A DNA stretch of 13,352 nucleotides from Planctomycetota bacterium (GTDB lineage Bacteria > Planctomycetota > B129-G9). The position numbers and the translations under genes were made by a program. Below the pieces are notes generated by a model. It saw nothing but the letters and a program-made list of their open reading frames with translations. It was not told the DNA's origin and ran no database searches. The stretch lies in NCBI GenBank assembly GCA_030607235.1, contig JAUWEX010000004.1:1-13352 (forward strand), in the 5' to 3' direction. Of this stretch, positions 1 to 6,715 are shown one piece after another. Numbering within the stretch: position 1 is the first letter of the stretch; each line of letters starts with the position of its first letter.

Positions 1-1
1 C

Positions 2-907
2 GCCGACAACGTTGTCAAACTCTACGCCGCCGAACACGCGCCCGCGACCGAAGCCGACGACGCTCCGGCCTCGCCCGACGCGCTGCTCGAAGACGCCGCA
101 ACTCACCTTCGGCCCTCGGTGCTGCTCAAAAAACTCCTCGAAAGCGAACGCGGCGACGCCGTCAGTGTCGCCGACCTTCACCGCCTCATCGTCAGCGATG
201 CCGAGACACGTGCGCGCGTGGTAAAACTCGCTTCCGGGCCGTATTTTTGCAGCGGCATCACCGTCGAGTCCATCGACGAGGCCTTCGTGCTGCTGGAGCA
301 CCGGATTTTGAGCGGCGCGATGCTGGCATCGCAGGTGCGGGAGATGTTTTTGGGCCGGGGACGCGCGTCGGACGACAGAATCGCGGCGCAGATGTGGCGT
401 CATGCGCTGGCCTGCGGCGCGATAGCGCGAGTGCTGGCGAGGCGCTCCGCCGTCGAACACGCCGGACACGCCTTCGCCGCCGGACTGCTGCACGACATCG
501 GACGACTAATCCTCTACCAAACGCGGCCCGAGGAATTCGCGCGCTGGCTCTCCGGCGCCTCGCTCATGGTCGGCAGCGTCATCGTTGCGGAAACGGATAT
601 TTTCGGATGCACCCATACCGACGTCGGCGCTGAATGGGCGCGCGACAACGATATACCCGAGCCGATTGCGCGCGCAATTGCGGAGCACCATTCGAGCGAA
701 CTGCACCAGCCCGGCGCGCCGCTGTCCGGGGTCGTGGAGTTCGCAAACGTGTTTTGCCGCTATCATGGGATCGGTTTGGTGTTCAGGCCCGATATCATGC
801 CCGAAAAAAACCGCTCCTGGCAGCACATCGGCCTGCCCGAAGAGGCGCTGTTCGAACTCGAACAGGAACTGCCGATGATCCTCGCCGCCGAGCCGCTGTG
901 CTTCTAG
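2..907 (+). CDS. HDOD-domain signalling protein, 5'-truncated by the window edge
   Basis: The frame is open from base 2 to the TAG at 905-907 (301 residues) with no start in view; the GTG at 119 is internal, because clear coding sequence lies upstream of it. HDOD domains are HD-like helical domains, usually without proven enzyme activity, found in bacterial regulatory proteins. Support comes from an opening 'LLKKLLES...VADLHRLIVSD' stretch (each HDOD starts with a similar helix pair), a central 'AAGLLHDIGRLILY' and a C-terminal 'VGAEWARDNDIPEPIARAIAEHH'. The last two match the conserved LLHDIG and VGxxLxxxWxLPxxIxxAIxxHH patterns of HDOD/HD-GYP relatives. The HD pair and following HH are kept, so weak metal binding cannot be excluded. 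The first 40 or so residues are Ala/Asp/Glu/Pro-rich and look like a linker, so an N-terminal receiver or other sensory domain may lie outside the window. A repeat hairpin starts directly after the stop. Confidence 0.85.
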   Translation, partial: ADNVVKLYAAEHAPATEADDAPASPDALLEDAATHLRPSVLLKKLLESERGDAVSVADLHRLIVSDAETRARVVKLASGPYFCSGITVESIDEAFVLLEHRILSGAMLASQVREMFLGRGRASDDRIAAQMWRHALACGAIARVLARRSAVEHAGHAFAAGLLHDIGRLILYQTRPEEFARWLSGASLMVGSVIVAETDIFGCTHTDVGAEWARDNDIPEPIARAIAEHHSSELHQPGAPLSGVVEFANVFCRYHGIGLVFRPDIMPEKNRSWQHIGLPEEALFELEQELPMILAAEPLCF

Positions 908-990
908 GCGGGCAGTGCCCGCTCCCAATTGCGGAGCAACCACTCATTCCAAGACCCGCTCCTTGTTTTTCACCTTACGGCGAAAAAATG
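908..990 (-). repeat. Dispersed repeat unit U1 (inverted, 3' part)
   Basis: Read on the minus strand, this stretch ends with a 3' box similar to the one in U5: 'TTGCTCCGCAATTGGGAGC' then a terminal hairpin GCGGGC-ACT-GCCCGC (plus strand 908-922). Upstream of that, in minus-strand order, is a stem-loop TTTTTCGCC-GTAA-GGTGAAAAA (plus strand 966-987, nine pairs with one G-U). The hairpin begins at the first base after the TAG of the HDOD gene. The 5' box of the family is missing or unrecognisable. The unit faces away from U2, giving an inverted pair. Confidence 0.7.
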
Positions 991-1000
991 CAGTCGTTTC

Positions 1001-1030
1001 ACTTTTCGCCAGTGGATGGCCCTGCCTAAT
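1001..1030 (+). repeat. Short forward fragment of the repeat 5' box
   Basis: 'TTCGCCAGTGGATGGCCCTGC' resembles the 'CGCCAGTGAGTGCAAGCCC' segment of the full units but has no mid stem-loop or 3' box. It looks like a decayed or truncated forward copy wedged between U1 and U2. The match is short, so this is tentative. Confidence 0.35.
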
Positions 1031-1050
1031 AAAATCTTCAACCATATAGC

Positions 1051-1173
1051 AGACTTGCCCAAATCGCCAGTGGGTGGAAGCAAGCGCCCTTTTCGCCGAA
1101 GGACGAAAAGCAGCGAAGCGGGTATTGGAGTATGTGGGAAAATCGCTTGGCTGCGGGCCCCGCCCGCTTTTTT
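1051..1173 (+). repeat. Dispersed repeat unit U2 (forward)
   Basis: It contains the family segment 'CGCCAGTGGGTGGAAGCAAG', a variable stem-loop CTTTTCG...CGAAAAG (1089-1110), the 3' box 'GCGGGTATTGGAGTATGTGG' and the terminal hairpin GCGGGC-CCC-GCCCGC (1153-1167). Its mid stem differs in sequence from every other unit but pairs perfectly over seven positions. Uniquely in this window, the terminal hairpin is followed by six T, so this copy also looks like a terminator. Confidence 0.75.
1153..1173 (+). terminator. Intrinsic terminator formed by the end of repeat U2
   Basis: A six-pair all-GC stem (GCGGGC / GCCCGC) with a 3-nt CCC loop is followed directly by TTTTTT (1168-1173). It would stop read-through from the HDOD gene before the panB promoter region. 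The short stem is the main weakness. Confidence 0.6.
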
Positions 1174-1174
1174 G

Positions 1175-1206
1175 TTGCACTTCACGCCCGCAAATGTTTT
1201 TATATG
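1175..1206 (+). promoter_or_regulatory. Candidate promoter for the panB gene run
   Basis: TTGCAC at 1175-1180 resembles a -35 box, and an AT-rich stretch at 1197-1206 (TTTTTATATG) could supply a -10 at 18-20 nt spacing. It lies just after the U2 terminator and 60-90 bp before panB, the expected place. Spacing is not ideal and the organism's sigma consensus is unknown. Confidence 0.25.
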
Positions 1207-1268
1207 CGTTCCAAATTTGCGTTTTTCCGACGTTGAACTACATACGACCGTTGCAAAGGAGTACGAGC

Positions 1269-2126
1269 ATGGCGAAGAAAAAATCAATCATCGACCTGAG
1301 AAAAATGAAGGCCGCGGGCGAGAAGATCACCTGGCTGACCGCCTACGACTATCCCACCGCCACTTTCGGCGAGGAAGCGGGGCTGGACATGATCCTGGTG
1401 GGCGATTCGCTGGGCATGTGCGTCTACGGCTACCCCGGCACCACGCCGGTAACGATGGACCAGTGTATCGTGCACTCCGAGGCCGTCCGCCGCGGCGCGC
1501 CCAACACCTTCGTCGTCGGCGACATGCCGTTCATGAGTTACCAGATATCGCCGCAGGAAGCGGTGCGCAACGCCGGACGCTTCATCAAGGAAGCCGACGT
1601 CGACGCGATTAAACTCGAAGGCGGCAAGCGCTGCATCCCGTTCATCAGGGCGATCCTCGACGCGGGTATCGTCGTTTGCGGGCACATCGGCCTGACGCCG
1701 CAGTCCTCCGGACAACTCGGCGGCCACAAGGCCCAGGGCCGCACTCTCGAGTCGGCCGAGACGCTTGTCGAAGACGCGCTTGCGATACAGCAAGCCGGCG
1801 CGCAGATGCTTCTGCTCGAAGCCGTTCCGCCCGAGGTCGCCGGCTTCATCCGCGACCTGCTGGCGATTCCCGTTTACGGCATAGGCGCCGGCATGAACAC
1901 CGACGGCCAACTGCTGATAGTCAGCGACATCATCGGCCAGTTCCAGGCCTTCACGCCGAAGTTCGTCAAAAAATACGCCAACATCGCCGAGGTCGTTACC
2001 GACGCCATCAGGCAGTACTGCGACGAAGTCCGCTCGGGCGTGTTCCCGCAGGACGAGCACTGCTACCACATGATTAAGGGCGAGTACGAGAAGTTCCAGT
2101 CGATGACCGAAAAATACAGGAAATAA
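1269..2126 (+). CDS. panB: 3-methyl-2-oxobutanoate hydroxymethyltransferase (ketopantoate hydroxymethyltransferase, PanB)
   Basis: PanB transfers a hydroxymethyl group from 5,10-methylenetetrahydrofolate to 2-oxoisovalerate, the first committed step toward pantothenate and CoA, in the cytoplasm. At 285 residues it is close to the usual 260-280, with a short charged C-terminal tail. Family motifs occur in order: 'LTAYDY' (23-28), 'VGDSLGM' with metal-binding Asp46, 'GDMPFMSY' with Asp85, 'KLEGG' (Lys115, Glu117), 'CGHIGLTPQS' (His139), 'LLLEAVP' with the expected catalytic Glu184, and 'GIGAG' (204-208). The start at 1269 is set by AAAGGAG (1255-1261) seven nt upstream; an upstream open frame to 1074 crosses the repeat and is not coding. 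It is the first gene of a co-directional run. panC and panD are not in the window. Confidence 0.97.
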   Translation: MAKKKSIIDLRKMKAAGEKITWLTAYDYPTATFGEEAGLDMILVGDSLGMCVYGYPGTTPVTMDQCIVHSEAVRRGAPNTFVVGDMPFMSYQISPQEAVRNAGRFIKEADVDAIKLEGGKRCIPFIRAILDAGIVVCGHIGLTPQSSGQLGGHKAQGRTLESAETLVEDALAIQQAGAQMLLLEAVPPEVAGFIRDLLAIPVYGIGAGMNTDGQLLIVSDIIGQFQAFTPKFVKKYANIAEVVTDAIRQYCDEVRSGVFPQDEHCYHMIKGEYEKFQSMTEKYRK

Positions 2127-2172
2127 TCCGGCGTCGCGCGGCGCTGCCGATAACCGAGACGAATCGAAAAAT

Positions 2173-2178
2173 GAGGTG
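2173..2178 (+). promoter_or_regulatory. Ribosome binding site deciding the start at 2183
   Basis: GAGGTG lies four nt before the ATG at 2183. It overlaps the first codons that would follow an alternative in-frame ATG at 2171, which itself has only a poor purine stretch upstream. This favours the downstream start. Confidence 0.5.
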
Positions 2179-2182
2179 CCCG

Positions 2183-3445
2183 ATGAGCAAGAATCTTAGA
2201 GACAGGCTGAAAATTTCAAACAAACGCTTCAAGGAAATCAACGACTTCCTGCTCAACCCACGCAACGAGCAGGTCAAACAGATTCTTGCGCTCGTCGAGA
2301 AGTTCGGCGGGCCCGAAGAGATCAACCGCAAGGCCGACCGGGCGCGCGATCTGGACAGCCTGCTCTCGCGGCTCAAACGCTCCAAATCGCCGTACTACGA
2401 CGACGTGATGTGGCTCAAGGAGCAGCGCGACAAAAAGGCGTTTATCGGCATGAAGGATTACCGCAAAAAAATCCTCGGCAAAAACTCGAAAAAGAAGATC
2501 AACATCCGCAACGCCGTTACGCTCGAAATCAGCGCCCTCCAGTATTTCCCCTTCATCATCGCCCAGGCCAAACGAGCCATCAAGAACCAGGAACTCATGC
2601 CCGGCCGCTTTATCCGCGTGCGCAACATGAAAGAACAGATCGCCGACAACGCCGACATCCTCGCCGTTGCCGTGGCGATGCAGATCGTTGGCGCGAGTTA
2701 CGTCGAGACCATCGACACCAAAGGCACCGACGGCTCGAACTGCCACCTCGGCGGGCCAGAGACCATCACCGGCTATTTCGGCGGCGTCGGCCAGCCCAAC
2801 AAACACGCGATCATGTGGGCCGAGGAGTACCTGAAATACTACACCAGGTACGGCATCCGGCAGGTGCTCAACATAAACGCCGGCACGATCATGGTCGCCT
2901 ACATCATGCACCGGCTGGGCATCGACAACGAATTCAAGATTTCGGTTTACCTGGGCAACGACAACCCGTTCTCGGTGATGTGGACGCTGCTTGCCGCCAA
3001 ACTCTTCGCGCGCGAAGACGGCACCACCTCGCTTATCGGCTTCAACTTCGCCAACTCCGTCGACAACGACACGATCATCCAGGCCTCCGCGTTGCGCAAG
3101 ATGCTGGGGCTGGAAAAGGTCGTGCGCTTCGAGCACCACATAACCGAGACCTACAAGTCCATCGTTGTGCAGCCCTACAACCGCCGCGACGAACTCGTCA
3201 AACTCGCGGCGAAGGTCCCCAACATCTCTGCCAAACACGAAGGCGCAGACCCCGAGATCGACAGCAAGCGCAAACACCCGTCTGATATCCTGGAATATTT
3301 CCTGACCAAGGACGACATCGAAAAACAGGGCCTCATGGGTGATCTGCAACGCAACTACCTCGACAAACACGACGCGCTCAACCGCACCGCCGACGCCCTG
3401 ACGAAGGCCGGTATCGGCGTGGTCGCGGCGGGCAACCTGCACTGA
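2183..3445 (+). CDS. Unrecognised conserved-looking protein, 420 residues
   Basis: I cannot assign this to a named family. It is soluble, with no signal peptide or membrane segment. The first 110 residues are highly charged and helical (many Lys/Arg/Glu). From about 111 to 330 the sequence alternates hydrophobic strands with helices in a way that suggests an alpha/beta barrel, e.g. 'AVAVAMQIVGASYVETIDT' (161-179), 'GIRQVLNINAG' (224-234), 'FKISVYLGNDNP' (251-262) and 'TTSLIGFNFANSVDND' (281-296). Patches that look active-site-like are 'GTDGSNCHLGGPETITGYFGG' (181-201; Asp183, Cys187, His188) and 'RFEHHITET' (315-323). A helical tail follows. Coding bias matches the neighbours and the frame is intact. 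It starts 56 bp after panB and ends 32 bp before the aminotransferase, so co-transcription is likely. An enzyme acting on a small polar substrate is a guess from the strand-end His/Asp/Glu pattern only. Confidence 0.85.
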   Translation: MSKNLRDRLKISNKRFKEINDFLLNPRNEQVKQILALVEKFGGPEEINRKADRARDLDSLLSRLKRSKSPYYDDVMWLKEQRDKKAFIGMKDYRKKILGKNSKKKINIRNAVTLEISALQYFPFIIAQAKRAIKNQELMPGRFIRVRNMKEQIADNADILAVAVAMQIVGASYVETIDTKGTDGSNCHLGGPETITGYFGGVGQPNKHAIMWAEEYLKYYTRYGIRQVLNINAGTIMVAYIMHRLGIDNEFKISVYLGNDNPFSVMWTLLAAKLFAREDGTTSLIGFNFANSVDNDTIIQASALRKMLGLEKVVRFEHHITETYKSIVVQPYNRRDELVKLAAKVPNISAKHEGADPEIDSKRKHPSDILEYFLTKDDIEKQGLMGDLQRNYLDKHDALNRTADALTKAGIGVVAAGNLH

Positions 3446-3477
3446 CATACTTTGATTTCTTGCTTGGAACGCAACAC

Positions 3478-4680
3478 ATGAAACTGTCAAAAGCAGTAAT
3501 GAAACTGGGGGATTCGGCGACGCTGGCGCTTAACAGCCTCGGCAAGCAACTGCGCGCGCAGGGAGTCGACGTAATCAGTTTCGCCGCGGGCGAGCCTGAC
3601 TTCGACACCCCCGCGTTCATCAGGGACGCCGCAAAGCGCGCCATGGACGAAGGCCACACCCGCTACACCGCCGTGGCGGGCCTGCTCGAACTGCGCCAGG
3701 AAATCTGCCGCCGCTTCGCGCAGGACACCGGCCTCGAATACTCGCCCGAGCAGGTACTCGTCTCGTGCGGCGCCAAGCAATGCGTCTTCGGCGCGATTTA
3801 CGTGCTCTGCGACCCCGGCGACCGCGTGGTTATCCCCGTGCCGTACTGGCTGAGTTACCCCGAAATGGTCAAGGCGGTCGACGCCGAGGCGATTTTCATC
3901 CGCACCGAAGAGAAGGACGAATACAAGATCACCGCCGAACAATTGGACAGGGCCATCGACGACCGCACGCGCGCCATGCTGATAAACTCACCCGGCAATC
4001 CCACCGGCAGCATCTACACCGAAGACGAACTGCGCGCGATAGGCGAGGTCGCCGAGAAACACGACATCGCCATAATCTCCGACGAGATCTACGAAAAACT
4101 CGTCTACGACGGCGCGCGCCACGTCAGCATCGCCGCGCTCGACCCGCGTTTCAAGGCGCGCACCATCGTGATAAACGGCCTCTCGAAGGCCTACGCCATG
4201 ACCGGCTGGCGGCTGGGCTACGCCGCCGGGCCGATAGATGTCATCAAGGCCATGGGACGTTTGCAGGGCCAGGTAACCTCCAACGCCAACACCATCGCGC
4301 AAAAAGCCGCGACCGTTGCACTCGCCGGAGACGACAGGGAGGTCCGCGCGATGCTCGACGAATTCTCATGCCGCAAAACCCACTTGGTCAACCGGCTCGG
4401 GCATGTCCCCGGCATCTCCTTCCCGGTGCCGCGCGGCGCGTTTTACGTACTCGTGGATGTCTCGAAGTATTACGGCGCGACCGTCAACGGCGCGCGCATC
4501 GAAGATTCCGCGGCGTTCTGCAAGGCGTGCCTGGACACCGAGCGCCTCTTGCTGATTCCGGGCGAGACGTTCGGCGCGGACAACTGCGTGCGTTTTTCGT
4601 TTGCGGTTTCGATGGAGTATCTCGAAAAGGGCCTCGACAGGTTCGAGAGGTTTCTGGAAAGGCTCTCCAGCAAGGCTTGA
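3478..4680 (+). CDS. Class I PLP-dependent aminotransferase, aspartate aminotransferase-like
   Basis: The 400-residue product is a fold-type I PLP enzyme of the AspAT I-gamma type. Visible landmarks are 'FAAGEPDFDTP' near the N terminus, 'PYWLSYPEMV', 'INSPGNPTGS' (Asn that contacts PLP), 'SDEIYEKLVY', the Schiff-base lysine Lys237 in 'SKAYAMTGWRLGY', and Arg372 in 'NCVRFSF' for the alpha-carboxylate. Lys100 in 'CGAKQCVF' lines up with the lysine of the Thermus-type enzyme that binds the distal carboxylate, which supports an aspartate (or prephenate) substrate; specificity remains inferred. ATG 3478 is preferred over an in-frame TTG at 3460 because the homologous 'LSKAVMKL..S.TLAL' start begins there. 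Transamination of aspartate with 2-oxoglutarate gives oxaloacetate and glutamate. It lies 32 bp after the unrecognised gene in the same run. Confidence 0.93.
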   Translation: MKLSKAVMKLGDSATLALNSLGKQLRAQGVDVISFAAGEPDFDTPAFIRDAAKRAMDEGHTRYTAVAGLLELRQEICRRFAQDTGLEYSPEQVLVSCGAKQCVFGAIYVLCDPGDRVVIPVPYWLSYPEMVKAVDAEAIFIRTEEKDEYKITAEQLDRAIDDRTRAMLINSPGNPTGSIYTEDELRAIGEVAEKHDIAIISDEIYEKLVYDGARHVSIAALDPRFKARTIVINGLSKAYAMTGWRLGYAAGPIDVIKAMGRLQGQVTSNANTIAQKAATVALAGDDREVRAMLDEFSCRKTHLVNRLGHVPGISFPVPRGAFYVLVDVSKYYGATVNGARIEDSAAFCKACLDTERLLLIPGETFGADNCVRFSFAVSMEYLEKGLDRFERFLERLSSKA

Positions 4681-4741
4681 TATCGAAAACGGACACGCCG
4701 ATAATTTTGTGTACCCGTTTTATTTTTTGCGAAGCGAAGCA

Positions 4742-5797
4742 TTGAAGAAGAAAAAGACAGTACGCGAAAAGACCGCCCGACTTCTCGCCCTCGCGCAGGG
4801 CCGGAAGCGCGCGCTCATTTTCATGCAGGACAATCCCGACCCCGACGCGATAGCCTCGGCGCTGGCGCTGGCGCGTCTGCTCAAAAACCGCGCCAAAGTC
4901 AACGCGACCATAACATACAGCGGCGTGATCAGGCGCGCGGAGAATCAGGCGATGGTCGAGCAACTCGAGATCCCGCTCGTGTCGTTCAAGGAAATCGACC
5001 GCGCGTCGTACGATCTTACTGCGCTCGTCGATTCGCAGCCCGGCAACGGCAACAGCCGCCTGCCCGAGGGTTTCGTGCCCGACATCGTCATCGACCACCA
5101 CCCCCGCAAACCCGCGACGCGCAAGGCCGCGTTCAGCGACATCTGTACGCGTCTCGGCGCGACCTCGACCATCCTCACCGAATACCTCTTCGAAGAAGAC
5201 ATCGAGATTTCCAGCCGCCTGGCGACCGCGCTGGCGTACGGCATAAGCACCGACACCCGCAACCTCAGCCGCGAGGCCACCCGCCGCGACATCGCCGCCT
5301 ACCGCCACATATTCCACCTCGCCAACCAGCGGCTGCTGGCGCGCATCGAGGACGAAAAAGTCCCGCGCGCGTACTTCCGCGCGATGGCCGAGGCGATGCG
5401 TAACGCCACGATTTACGAAGACGTGATCGTAACCGGACTGGGCCGGACCGAAAACCCGGACATGGTCTCCGAGGTCGCCGATCTGTTGCTGCGCATGGAA
5501 GGCATCCGCTGCGTGTTGTGTTTCGGGTTTTTCGAGGACAACGTGCTGCTCTCCATCCGCACCCACGAGGACGACCTCAATGCCGGGAAACTGGCGCAGA
5601 AGATGATAAAGCGCGGCAAGTATCTCTCCGAAAACGGCACCGCCGGCGGGCACGGCATGATGGCCGGGGGGCAGGTCGGCATCGCGGGGAAAAACGAAAA
5701 GGAAATCGAAAAAATCTCCACCGAAATCCGCCACTGTTTCCTCGAGGCCCTCGGCGTGGGCAAGCGCTCCCGCCGCACGCTCATAAAAAACAATTGA
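4742..5797 (+). CDS. DHH/DHHA1-family phosphoesterase (NrnA-like)
   Basis: DHH phosphoesterases use two divalent metals to cleave phosphoester or phosphoanhydride bonds; NrnA-type members degrade nanoRNA and pAp, while relatives act on cyclic dinucleotides or polyphosphate. Counting from the TTG at 4742 (351 residues), the motifs are 'DNPDPDAIAS' (Asp30, Asp33, Asp35), 'LVDSQPGN', the signature Asp118-His119-His120 in 'IVIDHHPRK', 'YGISTDTRNL', and the DHHA1 glycine motif 'GGHGMMAGG' (302-310). All catalytic positions expected of an active enzyme are present. The start is uncertain: no ATG precedes motif I closely, and TTG 4742, TTG 4727 and GTG 4709 are all possible, none with a strong ribosome site. 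I chose 4742 because the protein then begins 'MKKKKTVREK'. It has no membrane segments, CBS or PAS domain. The substrate cannot be read from sequence. Confidence 0.88.
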   Translation: MKKKKTVREKTARLLALAQGRKRALIFMQDNPDPDAIASALALARLLKNRAKVNATITYSGVIRRAENQAMVEQLEIPLVSFKEIDRASYDLTALVDSQPGNGNSRLPEGFVPDIVIDHHPRKPATRKAAFSDICTRLGATSTILTEYLFEEDIEISSRLATALAYGISTDTRNLSREATRRDIAAYRHIFHLANQRLLARIEDEKVPRAYFRAMAEAMRNATIYEDVIVTGLGRTENPDMVSEVADLLLRMEGIRCVLCFGFFEDNVLLSIRTHEDDLNAGKLAQKMIKRGKYLSENGTAGGHGMMAGGQVGIAGKNEKEIEKISTEIRHCFLEALGVGKRSRRTLIKNN

Positions 5798-5850
5798 GCG
5801 TAAACAATCCGGCCTTGAGATTACCGTAACACGTTCTTTGCAGGTGCGCC

Positions 5851-6645
5851 ATGAAACTTATCGAACCACACATTCACACGACCGCCCGCACGACCGACGA
5901 TTTCGACCGGATGAGCATCGCCGGCATCGTCGCCGTCGTCGAGCCTTCGTTCTGGCCGGGCAGCGACCGGCGCTATCCCGAAACATTTTTCGACTACTTC
6001 AACCACATCCTCAACTTCGAGACGGGCCGCGTCGCCCGCCACGGCATCGCGCACTATTGCGCGATCGGCATGAACCCAAAGGAAGCCGAGAACCTGCCGA
6101 TGGCCGAGAAGGTGATCGCCGGGATGCCCGAATACCTCGACCACGAGCGCGCCGTCGCTATCGGCGAAATCGGCTTCAACAACATTACCGAAAACGAAGA
6201 CCGAATTTTCCGTATGCAACTCGAACTCGCCCGCGACCGCAAGATGCCGGTGGTAATCCACCTGCCGCACTTCAACAAGATCGAAGGCTTCAAGCGCAGC
6301 CTCGCCGCGGTCGACGAGATCGGCCTCCCTCACGGGATGGTCCTGATGGATCACAACACCGAGGACACCATCGCCGAGGCCAAAGCCGCCGGTTTCTGGT
6401 GCGGGATGACCGTGTACTACACGACCAAACTCACCGCGCGCCGTGCCGTCGACATGATCGCCGAACACGGCGTCGAGCGCGTCGTCGTCAACGGCTCGGC
6501 GGACTGGGGAGTATCCGATCCGCTGGCCCTGCCCAAGACCATCGCGCTCATGCGGCAGGACGGCTGCCGCGACGACGAGATCGAAAAAATCGCCTACGCG
6601 AATTCGTTCGAGTTCTATTCGCAATCCGGCAAATTCAAACTTTAG
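5851..6645 (+). CDS. TatD-like metal-dependent hydrolase (of the type seen in ebo clusters)
   Basis: This 264-residue amidohydrolase-fold protein carries the TatD metal ligands: His7/His9 in 'EPHIHT', Glu106 in 'GEIGFN', His137 in 'VIHLPH', His168 in 'LMDHN', and Asp218 in 'NGSADWG'. TatD enzymes are metal-dependent nucleases or hydrolases. The wording around these motifs ('TTDDFDRMSIAGI', 'GIAHYCAIGMNPKEAE', 'SADWGVSDPL') is, from memory, much closer to the TatD-like protein encoded in bacterial ebo gene clusters (linked to export of metabolites such as scytonemin precursors) than to E. coli TatD/YcfH. No eboA, UbiA-like or dehydroquinate-synthase-like partner is present here, so the ebo link is only by similarity. 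ATG 5851 is preceded by GCAGGTG. It sits 53 bp after the DHH gene. Confidence 0.88.
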   Translation: MKLIEPHIHTTARTTDDFDRMSIAGIVAVVEPSFWPGSDRRYPETFFDYFNHILNFETGRVARHGIAHYCAIGMNPKEAENLPMAEKVIAGMPEYLDHERAVAIGEIGFNNITENEDRIFRMQLELARDRKMPVVIHLPHFNKIEGFKRSLAAVDEIGLPHGMVLMDHNTEDTIAEAKAAGFWCGMTVYYTTKLTARRAVDMIAEHGVERVVVNGSADWGVSDPLALPKTIALMRQDGCRDDEIEKIAYANSFEFYSQSGKFKL

Positions 6646-6715
6646 AATCGCGCTGCGTCGTGCCGAAATAATCTTCGGAACGGACATTTCATTCAATAAT
6701 TATCGGAGTCGACAT

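Noticed and set aside
908..1268. Known riboswitch upstream of panB
   Set aside because: The leader is occupied by repeat units, and no recognisable TPP, folate, cobalamin or other aptamer core is seen between 1174 and 1268.
1074..1268. N-terminal extension of PanB
   Set aside because: The frame is open but runs through the repeat, terminator and promoter region, and known PanB proteins begin near the ATG at 1269, which has a strong ribosome site.
2216..3490. 424-codon minus-strand frame antisense to the unrecognised gene
   Set aside because: Its translation is low-complexity Val/Asp/Gly/His-rich, as expected for the complement of GC-rich codons. The plus frame has the ribosome site, operon spacing and plausible globular protein.
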